Source of the DNA: Kribbella kalugense
GTDB taxonomy: Bacteria > Actinomycetota > Actinomycetes > Propionibacteriales > Kribbellaceae
Assembly: GCF_004365875.1 (NCBI RefSeq)
Contig: NZ_SODF01000002.1
Coordinates: 1,612,001 to 1,676,000, forward strand
Length of the DNA: 64,000 nt
Direction of reading: 5' to 3'
In this document: piece by piece, positions 50,528 to 59,192 of the stretch
Layout of the letters: every line of letters begins with the position of its first letter
How positions within the stretch are numbered: position 1 is the first letter of the stretch
Notes under the pieces: model-generated
Told to the model about the DNA's origin: nothing
What the model saw: only the letters and a program-made list of their open reading frames with translations
Databases searched by the model: none
Program-made: the position numbers and the translations under genes

Positions 50528-51403
50528 TCAGACCACGAGGTGCAACTTGACCGCGGCGACTCCGATCTCGATCCGCTGACCCCAGCTGATGCTCAAGGTG
50601 TCGGATTCCATCCCGTCGCCGAACACGACCAGGTCGGACTCGGCCGTGATCGTCAACGAGTCCGGTGCCTTGAGCAACCCTTCGGTGTTGGCGGTACCGG
50701 TCGCCGGCGACGGCCAGGCCTCGCGGACGAACCAGCACAGCATCGGATCGATCGGCGACGGCAGAGCGAGCGGACTCCGTCGTTCCTGCCAGGCCGATCG
50801 GCACCAGCCGGTCGATCCGGTGCCGGTGCCGACCAGGATCCCGGACGACGACTGCCGCTCGGGTAGGCCGTCGGGCGAACTGAGTCGGTAGCGCGCGGAC
50901 TGGTGCGTGCGGTGGCCGACGTACACCTCGTTCAAGGCGATCAGTTGCTGTCCGTCATCGGTGCTCGCGGCAACCATCGTCCGCTCGGTCGTCTGCCGGG
51001 TGACTAGCAGGTCGGTGATCGCGGCGGGCTCGTGCGGTACGAGTACGCCGGGGTTGCGGGCCGGCTCGGGGTTGATCCCGATGACAGGCTGACCGTCGAG
51101 GTACTTCGCCACGTTCGCGACCAGACCGTCCTGGCCGACCGCGATCACCACGTCCTCCGGCCCGAACCCGAACCGATCCAGGTCGTTGCGCTCAGCAACA
51201 GCACGACGCCAGTCCAGCGGAATAGCCGCCGACACCGTGGCCAGCGCGTCCTGTTGCGCCTGGTGCCGCGCATCCAACTCAGCCAGATCCCGCCCCCGCC
51301 CAGCCAAAAAGAACCCAGCCTGCTGCCGAGTCCCATGCCTCGCGACAAGCTCGGTCAGCTCGGTCGCCCGATGCACAACCACCGCCCGAGGAGGCAGACT
51401 CAT
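50528..51403 (-). CDS. NAD kinase-like protein with a variant GGDG motif
   Basis: A 291-residue protein of the NAD kinase/diacylglycerol kinase fold. VVIAVGQDGLVANVAKYLDGQPVIGINPEP corresponds to the GGDG phosphate-binding strand (here GQDG), and the second motif is VGTGTGSTGW. Ordinary NAD kinases have GGDGT with a catalytic Asp; the Asp is kept but one Gly is replaced, so activity may differ. The start overlaps the SPFH gene stop (ATGA). The cluster context with an NrtR-like regulator supports a role around NAD(H). Confidence 0.78.
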   Translation of the reverse strand: MSLPPRAVVVHRATELTELVARHGTRQQAGFFLAGRGRDLAELDARHQAQQDALATVSAAIPLDWRRAVAERNDLDRFGFGPEDVVIAVGQDGLVANVAKYLDGQPVIGINPEPARNPGVLVPHEPAAITDLLVTRQTTERTMVAASTDDGQQLIALNEVYVGHRTHQSARYRLSSPDGLPERQSSSGILVGTGTGSTGWCRSAWQERRSPLALPSPIDPMLCWFVREAWPSPATGTANTEGLLKAPDSLTITAESDLVVFGDGMESDTLSISWGQRIEIGVAAVKLHLVV

Positions 51404-52392
51404 CGTGTCTCCGCCAACTTCGCGAGCAGTGGGGTGATGAGGTCCGGCGTGAGGTTCAGGGTGCCGATGTCCGGTAGGGCTCCCTGCTTGATGGCCAGGG
51501 CGAGGATGGTTGCCTGGTCCAGCTCGGCGTACGCCTCCATCATCGCCTGCTCGGCGGCCGCCTCCGCCGCACCGATGACCCGCTTGGCATCCGCTTCCGC
51601 CTCGGCCAGCGCCCGCTGCCGCCCAGCAGCGGCCTGCGTCTCGATCTGACCGGCCGCGGCGGCCTCGGTCGCGCGCATCCGTTCGTTCTGACCGCGCTGG
51701 TTGACCAGCTGCTCCTCGCGCCGTGCGAGCTCGATCTGGTTCTGCAGTTCGTTCTCGGCAATCGACCGCTCCCGCTCGACCGCCATCGCCCTCCGCTCGT
51801 ACGTCGCCTTGTCCGCAGCCTGCTGCACCATCTCCCGAGTAGGCGTCTGCAGCGCCTTCTCGACATCCCGCTCGGCCCGGACCGCCACCACGCGAACGTC
51901 CTCAACCCCGATGCCGATCCCGGTCAGCCGCTGGTCCTCACGCAGCCCGGTGCCGACCGCCGCACGCAACGCGGCCATGCCTTCCGAGAGCGCCTCGGTG
52001 AGCGACATCCTGGCGAGCAGGTCGAGCGCGGTCTGCTGTGCCAGCTCGGTCAGCAGTCCGCCGAGCTGCTCGAGCGGAGTCGACCGCCAGAGCCCGGTGT
52101 TCGGGTCGATGCCGAAGTCCAGCCGACCAGCCGCCAGCGCCGGGTCGATCACCCGGTACGTCACCGTCGCCTGTACGACGACGTCCTGGAAGTCCTGCGT
52201 ACGACCATGGAACAGCAGCGGCTGCTCGCGGTCGTCGATCGGGATCTCGCTCAGCGACGAATTCAGCGCCCGGAACCAGAACGCCTGGCCAGCGCCGTCG
52301 TGCGCGACCTTGCCGTTGCGCAGGTGCCGCACGTGGGTGGTGGGGTTGGCCCGCAGGTGACTGATGAAGCGGAACCGGGTGATGTCTGCCAT
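51400..52392 (-). CDS. SPFH/band-7 domain protein
   Basis: A 330-residue stomatin/flotillin-like protein without an obvious N-terminal membrane anchor. The band-7 domain covers about residues 10-190 (VVVQATVTYRVIDPALAA, IGVEDVRVVAVRAERDVEKAL). A long Ala/Glu/Gln coiled coil (about 195-295) and a conserved tail ILALAIKQGALPDIGTLNLTPDLI follow. Such proteins oligomerise into scaffolds. ATG 52392 has AAGGAGAG upstream, directly next to an operator-like palindrome. It is translationally coupled to the NAD kinase-like gene. Confidence 0.85.
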   Translation of the reverse strand: MADITRFRFISHLRANPTTHVRHLRNGKVAHDGAGQAFWFRALNSSLSEIPIDDREQPLLFHGRTQDFQDVVVQATVTYRVIDPALAAGRLDFGIDPNTGLWRSTPLEQLGGLLTELAQQTALDLLARMSLTEALSEGMAALRAAVGTGLREDQRLTGIGIGVEDVRVVAVRAERDVEKALQTPTREMVQQAADKATYERRAMAVERERSIAENELQNQIELARREEQLVNQRGQNERMRATEAAAAGQIETQAAAGRQRALAEAEADAKRVIGAAEAAAEQAMMEAYAELDQATILALAIKQGALPDIGTLNLTPDLITPLLAKLAETR

Positions 52393-52407
52393 CTCGTACT
52401 CTCCTTG

Positions 52408-52456
52408 TCGTCACTATGACGATAAGACCTGAGATGACTTTTCGTCAAGGTGACGA
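52408..52456. promoter_or_regulatory. Two perfect palindromes TCGTCA-N3-TGACGA between divergent genes
   Basis: TCGTCA-CTA-TGACGA lies at 52408-52422 and TCGTCA-AGG-TGACGA at 52442-52456, with centres 34 bp apart. The first abuts the SPFH ribosome site and the second lies 15 bp before the NUDIX start. The arrangement fits one repressor, probably the divergent NrtR-like protein, controlling both directions. Confidence 0.8.
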
Positions 52457-52470
52457 TTAAGGTAGGCGTC

Positions 52471-53148
52471 ATGGACTTCGAACCACTCGGGCTGGCGACT
52501 GACCTGGTCATCCTGACCGTCCGCGACGGTCGCCTCCAGGTGCTGCTGATCCGCCGCGGCATCGCGCCGTACCAGGGTCGCTGGGCGCTGCCCGGCGGAT
52601 TCGTCCGACCCGACGAGGACCTGGAGACGACCGCGCGCCGCGAACTCGCGGAGGAGACCGGCCTGTCCTCGGACCGCATCCACCTCGAACAGGTCGCGAC
52701 GTACGGCGCCCCCGACCGCGACCCCCGCGGCCGAGTCGTCAGCGTCGCCTACCTGGCCCTGGTCCCCGACCTCCCCGCCCCCACCGCCGGCTCCGACGCC
52801 GCCTCAGCCCACTGGATCAACACCACCGACGTCGATGCCGGAAGCTTGGCGTTCGACCATCAGCGGATCCTTGCCGACGCTGTGGAGCGGGCTCGCGCCA
52901 AGCTCGAGTACTCACCGCTGGCCACGGCCTTCTGCCCGCCGGAGTTCACCATCTCCGAACTCCGCGGCGTGTACGAAGCGGTCTGGGGCACCCCGCTCGA
53001 CCCGCGCAACTTCCACCGCAAGGTCACCAAAACCACCAACTTCGTCGAGCCCGTAGGCAGCACGACAACCCGAGACGGCGGCCGCCCCGCCCAACTCTTC
53101 CACCGCGGCACCGCCACAACCCTCCACCCCCCAATGACCCGCGGCTGA
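52471..53148 (+). CDS. NUDIX-type transcriptional regulator (NrtR-like)
   Basis: A 225-residue protein with an N-terminal NUDIX domain (GRWALPGGFVRPDEDLETTARRELAEETGL, an almost canonical Nudix box) and a C-terminal winged helix (FTISELRGVYEAVWGTPLDPRNFHRKVTKTTNFVEPVG) typical of NrtR regulators of NAD metabolism, which sense ADP-ribose. ATG 52471 is preferred because GTG 52450 lies inside an operator palindrome. A catalytic role is also possible as the Nudix box looks intact. It diverges from the SPFH/NAD kinase-like pair. Confidence 0.88.
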   Translation: MDFEPLGLATDLVILTVRDGRLQVLLIRRGIAPYQGRWALPGGFVRPDEDLETTARRELAEETGLSSDRIHLEQVATYGAPDRDPRGRVVSVAYLALVPDLPAPTAGSDAASAHWINTTDVDAGSLAFDHQRILADAVERARAKLEYSPLATAFCPPEFTISELRGVYEAVWGTPLDPRNFHRKVTKTTNFVEPVGSTTTRDGGRPAQLFHRGTATTLHPPMTRG

Positions 53149-53354
53149 GTAATGGTGCAGGTCGACAGGAGGTGTCGGGCATTGCGGCTGCCTCGACCGG
53201 CGATCCAGGCGTGCAGGGCAATGTACGTAGAGGGATACGTCCTGTTCTCCTGCACGCCGTCCCCGATCGATCGCCTGGGAATCCGGCGCAGAGCTCACCG
53301 CTCAATCAGTAGTCGACTGCGTCCTCTTCGCCGTCACCCAACCCCGCGACTGCT

Positions 53355-54260
53355 TCATCCGTGGGTTCTGCTTCGAATAGCTAGTTCTTCGGCGGTTATT
53401 AGGTTGGTGTGGGTGCCGGGGGAGCCGCAGGCCCAGGTGCCGGCGATGGTGCCGGCTTGGGCGGCGTCGGACCAGGGGGCGCCGTCCAGGTAGCGGGCCA
53501 GGAAGGCGGCGACGTAGGCGTCGCCGGCGCCGTTGGTGTCGACGACGGGGCGGTCGGGGAACGCGATCGCCGGGAAGTGCCGGACCGGTTCGCCGCGGAC
53601 GTGTAGGTAGCTGCCGTCCGCGCCGGCCATCGCGACCACGACCTCGGCGCGGCCGTTGGCCAGGATCCAGTCGACGCCGTCCGGCGGGAGGGCGCTGGCC
53701 GAGACGAAGACGATGTCCGAGGCGGTCGCGAAGTCCTTGTGGTGGTCGTTGCGGCCGTCCCAGTCGTGCAGGTCGGTGGAGATCGAGCGGTCGGCGGCGA
53801 TCGCGTCGCCGAGGGCGTCGCGGGCGAAGTCCATGATCGAGACGTGGACGTGGGCGGCCTGCCGGATCACCGGTCGCCACAGGTTCGGGTCGACGCGGAG
53901 TCCGGCCGGGTGCCGCGCGTCGTACAGCGAGAGGCGGCGGCCGTCCGGGCTGACCAGGTTCACCGACCGCCGGGTGCCGCTCGGGTGCAGCGTGACGCGC
54001 AGCGGGATCCCCAGTTGCTGGTACGTACGGCGGATGCGAGCGCCCTCGGGGTCGTCGCCGATCACGTCCACCAGACCGGCGTTCAGCCCGAGCAGGTGGC
54101 AGCCGAGCGCGACACCGTGCCCGGTGTGCGCCAAGTACGACTCGATCGGGTCGACCGCGATCGAGTCGACGTCCCCCAACGGCAGGCTTGGCACCCGCAC
54201 GATTGTGTCGATCCCTACTCCGCCAATGACCAGCACATCCAACTCCACGGGTCCCGTCAT
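53355..54260 (-). CDS. PfkB family carbohydrate kinase
   Basis: A 301-residue ribokinase-type sugar or nucleoside kinase. It begins DVLVIGGVGIDTIVRVPSLP and keeps the C-terminal signature VVDTNGAGDAYVAAFLARYL with the catalytic Asp and anion hole (GAGD). The substrate is not recognisable. ATG 54260 is chosen over 54326, since the extra 22 residues are not family-like. The gene is divergent from the secreted hydrolase gene. About 200 bp on its left, between it and the NUDIX gene, hold nothing I can identify. Confidence 0.87.
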   Translation of the reverse strand: MTGPVELDVLVIGGVGIDTIVRVPSLPLGDVDSIAVDPIESYLAHTGHGVALGCHLLGLNAGLVDVIGDDPEGARIRRTYQQLGIPLRVTLHPSGTRRSVNLVSPDGRRLSLYDARHPAGLRVDPNLWRPVIRQAAHVHVSIMDFARDALGDAIAADRSISTDLHDWDGRNDHHKDFATASDIVFVSASALPPDGVDWILANGRAEVVVAMAGADGSYLHVRGEPVRHFPAIAFPDRPVVDTNGAGDAYVAAFLARYLDGAPWSDAAQAGTIAGTWACGSPGTHTNLITAEELAIRSRTHG

Positions 54261-54335
54261 ACCCGACTTTCGGCAGGGATCACAGGTGTCTTTCGCAAGC
54301 TGAACAGACCCATTGCGGGCAGGCACAGTCGAACC

Positions 54336-55544
54336 ATGCTCACCCGACGCGTTCTGCTCGCCTCAACCGGCGCGGCGCTGGTCGCTCCGCTCACACAATC
54401 CGCCTGGGCCACTACGCGGAGTACTCCAATCCCGCTCCGCTTCCCGCGACCCACCGGACCGTTTCCGGTCGGCACAACCGAGCTGCATCTCGTCGACCAG
54501 GATCGCGACGACCCGTACGTTCCCGGGCGGCCGCGTGAGCTGATGATCAGCGTCTGGTACCCGGCGAGTCGGCCCGCCGAGCCTGCGCCGTACCTGCCGC
54601 CGCTGACCGCCCAGGTGTACGCCGAGGGTGCCGCAATCGCGCTCGAACAGCCGCTCGGGACCATCGACTGGGCCGGCGCCAAGAGCCACGCGGGCCTGCT
54701 GGCGCCCGTCAGCCCAGGTCGTCGGCCGGTCGTGATCTTCTCGCCGGGGTTCGGCGTACCGCGTGGGCTCGCCTCGATCGGTGTCGCCGAGCTCGCGAGT
54801 CGCGGGTACGTCGTGGTGACGGTCGACCACACCTACGAGGTCGCGGGCGTCGAGTTCCCCGGCGGCCGGCTCGAAGTACAGACGCTGCCGACCACGCCGT
54901 ACGCACTCCTCGCGCGGTCTGCCCGGTTCGCCGACATCCGGTTCGTCCTCGACAGCATCACCCGCCTCGCCCGCGGCGAGAACCCCGACGCCGAGCAGCG
55001 ACAGCTCCCAGCCGGACTCAGAGGCCTCTTCGACCTCACGCGGATCGGCGCGTACGGCCACTCGGCCGGCGGACTCAGCTCGATCGACCTCCTGGTCGAC
55101 GACCACCGGATCCGCGCCGCGATCGACCTGGACGGCGAACTCGGCTACGGGTACGACGACCCCTCCGACTGCCCGACCGTCGCACAAGGCACCGACCGGC
55201 CGTTCCTGCTGATGGGCTCCGGCAACATCGGCCCCGGCCCGCACGACCACCGCACCGACCCGTCGTGGGGCCTCTTCTGGGACCACTCGTCAGGCTGGAA
55301 GCGCGACCTGAACTTCCCGAACGGCCGCCACTACAGCTTCATCGACCACCAGGCGCTGATCCCATGGTTCCAGCGCTTCATCACCGTCCCGCCGGAGCTG
55401 ATCGAGAACACCGTCGGTACGGCGGACGCAGGCGACGTACTCCGCGCCCTCCGCACCTACATCCCGGCGTTCTTCGACCAGCACCTCCGCCACCGCGCGC
55501 ACGACTGGAACCACGCGCTACCGGAGACCAAGTTCATTGCTTGA
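54336..55544 (+). CDS. Secreted alpha/beta hydrolase (PAF acetylhydrolase-like)
   Basis: A 402-residue exported esterase-type protein. MLTRRVLLASTGAALVAP resembles a Tat/Sec signal with cleavage near ATT (about 26). The nucleophile elbow is AYGHSAGGLSS (near residue 240), and the catalytic Asp lies in the DLDGEL area. The oxyanion region is FSPGFGVPRG and a late His in HYSFIDH would complete the triad. The layout matches plasma PAF-acetylhydrolase/chlorophyllase-type hydrolases. It ends 11 bp inside the convergent scoB. Confidence 0.85.
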   Translation: MLTRRVLLASTGAALVAPLTQSAWATTRSTPIPLRFPRPTGPFPVGTTELHLVDQDRDDPYVPGRPRELMISVWYPASRPAEPAPYLPPLTAQVYAEGAAIALEQPLGTIDWAGAKSHAGLLAPVSPGRRPVVIFSPGFGVPRGLASIGVAELASRGYVVVTVDHTYEVAGVEFPGGRLEVQTLPTTPYALLARSARFADIRFVLDSITRLARGENPDAEQRQLPAGLRGLFDLTRIGAYGHSAGGLSSIDLLVDDHRIRAAIDLDGELGYGYDDPSDCPTVAQGTDRPFLLMGSGNIGPGPHDHRTDPSWGLFWDHSSGWKRDLNFPNGRHYSFIDHQALIPWFQRFITVPPELIENTVGTADAGDVLRALRTYIPAFFDQHLRHRAHDWNHALPETKFIA

Positions 55545-56163
55545 TCGGGGCGCCGGTCTTCTCCTGGAGTTCGTCGAAGGTAACCCCGTCGGCCAGCTCG
55601 ACCAGCTGCAGGCCGTCGTCGGTGATGTCGAGAACCGCAAGGTCGGTGATGATCCGGTTGACCACGCCGCGACCGGTGTACGGCAGATCGCACTCCTCGA
55701 GGATCTTGTGGGAGCCGTCCTTGGCGACGTGCTCCATCAGCACGATCACCTTCTTGGCGCCGTGGACCAGGTCCATCGCGCCGCCCATGCCCTTGACCAT
55801 CTTGCCGGGGATCATCCAGTTCGACAGATCACCCTTGGCCGACACCTGCATGGCACCGAGGATGGCCGCGTCGATCGCGCCGCCGCGGATCATCCCGAAC
55901 GACAGCGCGGAGTCGAAGAACGAGGCTCCGGGCAGGGTGGTGACGGTTTCCTTGCCGGCGTTGATCAGGTCCGGGTCCTCCTCGCCGGCGATCGGGTACG
56001 GCCCGACGCCGAGGATGCCGTTCTCGGACTGCAGGACGACGGTGACGCCGTCGGGGATGTAGTTCGGCACCAGGGTCGGCAGGCCGATGCCGAGGTTCAC
56101 GTACGAGCCGTCCTCGAGCTCGGAGGCCGCGCGGGCGGCCATCTGCTCACGGGTGAGTGGCAT
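55534..56163 (-). CDS. scoB: 3-oxoacid CoA-transferase subunit B
   Basis: A 209-residue beta subunit of a succinyl-CoA:3-ketoacid-type CoA transferase. The catalytic Glu is in SENGILGVGPYP, and GASFFDSALSFGMIRGGAID, GDLSNWMIPGKMVKGMGGAMD and RGVVNRIITDLAVLDIT are family landmarks. ATG 56163 starts 2 bp after the scoA stop, so the two subunits are co-translated. It likely transfers CoA between succinyl-CoA and a 3-keto acid such as acetoacetate. Confidence 0.93.
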   Translation of the reverse strand: MPLTREQMAARAASELEDGSYVNLGIGLPTLVPNYIPDGVTVVLQSENGILGVGPYPIAGEEDPDLINAGKETVTTLPGASFFDSALSFGMIRGGAIDAAILGAMQVSAKGDLSNWMIPGKMVKGMGGAMDLVHGAKKVIVLMEHVAKDGSHKILEECDLPYTGRGVVNRIITDLAVLDITDDGLQLVELADGVTFDELQEKTGAPIKQ

Positions 56164-56164
56164 C

Positions 56165-56923
56165 TCAGGCCTCCGTTTTCTGGACGGTGAGTTTCTCGAT
56201 CCGCTTCTCGATGTCCTTGCCGACGGCAACGACACGCTGGACGTAGACGCCGGGCAGGTGGATCTCGTCCGGGTCCAGCTCACCAGGCTGGACCAACTCC
56301 TCCACCGAGGCGATCGTGACCCGGCCGGCCATCGCGGCCAGCGGGTTGAAGTTTCGCGCGCTGCGGTCGAAGACCAGGTTTCCGTGGGTGTCGCCCTTGA
56401 GTGCGTGCACCAGACCGAAGTCGGTGGTGATCGACTCCTCCAGCACGTACTTCGTGCCGTTGATCTCGCGGGTCTCCTTGGCGTCGGAGGCCTTCGCGAC
56501 CGTGCCGTCGGCGTGGTACTTCTGCGGCAGCCCGCCATCGGCCACCTGCGTGCCGACACCGGCCAACGTGTAGAACGCCGCGATCCCGCAGCCACCGGCC
56601 CGCAGCTTCTCGGCCAGCGTGCCCTGCGGAGTCAGCTCGACCTCCAGCTCCCCGGACAGGAACTGACGGGCGAACTCCTTGTTCTCCCCGACGTACGACG
56701 AAGTCATCTTGGCGATCCGCTTGTCCGCGAGCAGGATCCCCAGTCCCCAGTCATCGACACCGCAGTTGTTCGACACCACGCTCAGCCCGCTCACGCCCTT
56801 GTCGTGCAGAGCGCTGATCAGCTGCATCGGATTGCCGCACAACCCGAAACCCCCGACGGCGAGACTCGCCCCGTCCCCGATGTCCGCCACCGCTTCTCGC
56901 GGCGACCCATAAGTCTTGTCCAT
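56165..56923 (-). CDS. scoA: 3-oxoacid CoA-transferase subunit A
   Basis: A 252-residue alpha subunit, starting DKTYGSPREAVADI with the CoA-binding motif GGFGLCGNPMQLI. SVVSNNCGVDDWGLGILL and ARNFNPLAAMAGRVTIASVEELV follow, and the C-terminal LPGVYVQRVV is typical. It forms a heterotetramer with ScoB. The operon's promoter would lie in the 110-bp gap upstream, shared with no other forward gene. Confidence 0.93.
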   Translation of the reverse strand: MDKTYGSPREAVADIGDGASLAVGGFGLCGNPMQLISALHDKGVSGLSVVSNNCGVDDWGLGILLADKRIAKMTSSYVGENKEFARQFLSGELEVELTPQGTLAEKLRAGGCGIAAFYTLAGVGTQVADGGLPQKYHADGTVAKASDAKETREINGTKYVLEESITTDFGLVHALKGDTHGNLVFDRSARNFNPLAAMAGRVTIASVEELVQPGELDPDEIHLPGVYVQRVVAVGKDIEKRIEKLTVQKTEA

Positions 56924-57033
56924 CAGCTGCTCCGTTGCAGTCGGTCCCGATTAGCTCCCGACTCTAACCAGCCCCGCCCCGCACCGCGATGTGGCTACCA
57001 CCACAACCGACCCGGGGGATAACCCCCGGTGAG

Positions 57034-57966
57034 CTAGGCGGAGGCCTCGGAGGCGTTCAGCACCGACAACTCGTGCAGGGCCTCTTGGTGGGCGATGTCC
57101 AGGTGCGGGATGGCCAGTACGGCGGACAAGTGGGCGCGGGCGGCTGGGAGGTTGCCCGAGACGCGAGCCGTGCGTGCCAGTCCGACCCGTGCCGCGGCAA
57201 CGGTCTCCACGAGGTCGGCGTGCTCACCGATGGACAGCGCCCGGCTGAAGTCGGCGTGGGCGTCCTCCAGCTTCCCCAGCCGCCGGTAGAGCTCGGCGCG
57301 CTCGCACAGCAGCAGTCCGGTCTCCTCCGCGAGGCACAGGTGCTCAGCGAGCTCCAGCGCCTCCGTGGTGACGTCCAGCGGCTCGTCGACGACGTGACGG
57401 AGCGCGTTCAGGGCCAGGAACATGCCCCACCGGTCCTCGAGCATCCGGAACCGGCCCAGCGCCGTACGTAGGGCCTGTGCCGCGTCACCCGGTGTAGCCC
57501 TGGTCAGAGCCGGGTAGCCCCGGCACAGCTCGACGGCGGCACGTGTCCACGCGTCACCGCTCTCGTTCCGCTCCAGCACGTCCTCGACCACGTCGGCCGG
57601 CTCGAACGGTCCGAACACCAACGACCACAGCAGCACAGTCACGGAGTACCGGAATGGTCCTGTCGTCGTCAGCACGACCTGCTGGGCCAGCTCCACCTGC
57701 TCCTGCTCGGCCGACGCGGCGCCGTGGATGACGGCGAGCAGGTACTCCTCGTCCAGCCCGACCGGGACGGTCCGGCCGAGCATGCTGAGCACCCGCTCGG
57801 CCGCCGCCGCTGCCTCGTCCTGAAGCCCGTGCGACCACCAGTACGCCGAGTAACGCGCAACGAGCCGGAGGGCGGTCCGCAGGTCGCTCTCACACGCGCG
57901 TTCGATCGCGCTGACGACCTGGTCCGCCTCCAGACTGTGTGGATCGCCGGAGCCCCCCAAGTTCAC
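57034..57966 (-). CDS. TPR-type helical repeat protein, resembling the C-terminus of SARP/AfsR regulators
   Basis: A 310-residue protein composed almost entirely of helix pairs; the last 110 residues look like tetratricopeptide repeats (LCERAELYRRLGKLEDAHADFSRALSIGEHADL; ARVSGNLPAARAHLSAVL). The composition and length resemble the C-terminal domain of BTAD/AfsR-type regulators, but there is no NTPase or DNA-binding domain, so it may be a remnant or a protein-protein adaptor. It is monocistronic. Function is unknown. Confidence 0.65.
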   Translation of the reverse strand: MNLGGSGDPHSLEADQVVSAIERACESDLRTALRLVARYSAYWWSHGLQDEAAAAAERVLSMLGRTVPVGLDEEYLLAVIHGAASAEQEQVELAQQVVLTTTGPFRYSVTVLLWSLVFGPFEPADVVEDVLERNESGDAWTRAAVELCRGYPALTRATPGDAAQALRTALGRFRMLEDRWGMFLALNALRHVVDEPLDVTTEALELAEHLCLAEETGLLLCERAELYRRLGKLEDAHADFSRALSIGEHADLVETVAAARVGLARTARVSGNLPAARAHLSAVLAIPHLDIAHQEALHELSVLNASEASA

Positions 57967-58009
57967 GTACCTGATTGTCTCGCGCCCGTGTTAACGCCGC
58001 GTCACGGGG

Positions 58010-58708
58010 TCAGAAACGAAGGATGCCCCAGCGGTCCGGGAGGTGCATGTCTTCGATGCCCTGCGGGGACCAGACCCAGAACTCGAGCTGCTCGCCCTTC
58101 ACGTACGCGCCGTCGACCACTTCGTGCGGCCACTCGCAGCGCATCAGGTTCATCCGCCACTCGTCACCCGCGTTGGGCGGCGTAGCCCGACCCTTGTTGT
58201 ACGACGCTAGGTCGGCCCACGGTACGGCGAGCTCGACCGTCCACGCGGTGTCCGTGTCGGACGGGTCGTTGACCGTACCGTCGACGTGCAGCGCGGTCCG
58301 CAGACCGGGCAGGTTCGTCGGGTCGATCGGGACGCCGCCGTCGACGTATGGCTTCGGCAGCGTGAGCTCCCAGATCGTGCCGAGCGGGTTGATCTCGAAC
58401 TCGTAGTAGTTCAGCCCGTCGCCGTCCGGGTCCAGGAACAGCTCGAAGTTGTTCTCGTGGAAGAGCTTGCTGTTCTTCTCGGTCATCGTCGACCAGACGT
58501 GCGGCTCCTCGAGCAGGCCGCCGACGTACAGGTACTGGTCGTCGTACATCAGCTTGGCCCGGGTCCGGAACCGCGGCGCCGGGCCGTCGTGGATCGGGAC
58601 GAAGTCGGTGGTCCAGGGCACGTCGGCCCAGGCGGGATCGGTCAGGGTGCCGTCGAGGTTCGGCGTGGTGGCGGTCCGCGGGCACTCGTAGACGGGCAGG
58701 TCAGACAT
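58010..58708 (-). CDS. Carbohydrate-binding family 9-like protein
   Basis: A 232-residue beta-sandwich protein of the CBM9-like/DOMON type. LDGTLTDPAWADVPWTTDFVPI, YLYVGGLLEEPHVW and FELFLDPDGDGLNYYEFEINPLGTIWEL are characteristic, as are WTVELAVPWADL and WRMNLMRCEW. There is no signal peptide, so it is probably intracellular; the ligand is likely a sugar but unproven. ATG 58708 has GGAG upstream and overlaps the previous gene's stop by 8 bp. Confidence 0.88.
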   Translation of the reverse strand: MSDLPVYECPRTATTPNLDGTLTDPAWADVPWTTDFVPIHDGPAPRFRTRAKLMYDDQYLYVGGLLEEPHVWSTMTEKNSKLFHENNFELFLDPDGDGLNYYEFEINPLGTIWELTLPKPYVDGGVPIDPTNLPGLRTALHVDGTVNDPSDTDTAWTVELAVPWADLASYNKGRATPPNAGDEWRMNLMRCEWPHEVVDGAYVKGEQLEFWVWSPQGIEDMHLPDRWGILRF

Positions 58709-59183
58709 CGGCACGCTCCAGCAGTCGGGCGACGAGATTGGCGAGCAGGAAGGTGATGGCGGTCAGCGCCGGTACGACGGCGAGGATCCAGGGCGAGTCG
58801 AAGTGGCCGGTCAGGAACGCGACCACCAGCGCGACCATGAAGGCGACCCCGAGGAACGGGATCAGGCGCGGATGCGGCATCGCGAGCCGGCTGAGCGCGA
58901 GGCCGCCGAGCACCATCGTGACGACCACGATCAGCACCAGCAGCGGTAGCCCGAGGGCACCGCAGTTCGTGGTGTCGCGGAACCGGTCGCAGCTACGTTC
59001 ACTCAGCCACACCAGCGCGATGGTCGCGAACCCGCAGAGCAGACCGACGACCGCCAGGATCAGCCACGGCGGCAGCGGCGGGGCGTCGTACCGTCCCGCG
59101 CGCTCCTGGTCTTCGTCCTCGTCGGCTGCGTCCAGAACGGCTTCCAGATCGTCTGGCATCCGGTCGTCGTCGTTCTGACTCAT
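58701..59183 (-). CDS. Small membrane protein with four helices
   Basis: A 160-residue protein with an acidic N-terminus (about residues 1-35, many Asp/Glu) and four hydrophobic segments: about 40-59, 78-100, 108-126 and 131-152. Two Cys lie in the loop between helices 1 and 2 (SCDRFRDTTNCG). No family recognised. It begins 9 bp after the J-domain gene stop and overlaps the CBM9-like gene, so all three form one operon. Confidence 0.75.
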   Translation of the reverse strand: MSQNDDDRMPDDLEAVLDAADEDEDQERAGRYDAPPLPPWLILAVVGLLCGFATIALVWLSERSCDRFRDTTNCGALGLPLLVLIVVVTMVLGGLALSRLAMPHPRLIPFLGVAFMVALVVAFLTGHFDSPWILAVVPALTAITFLLANLVARLLERADV

Positions 59184-59192
59184 TCCCGAAGG

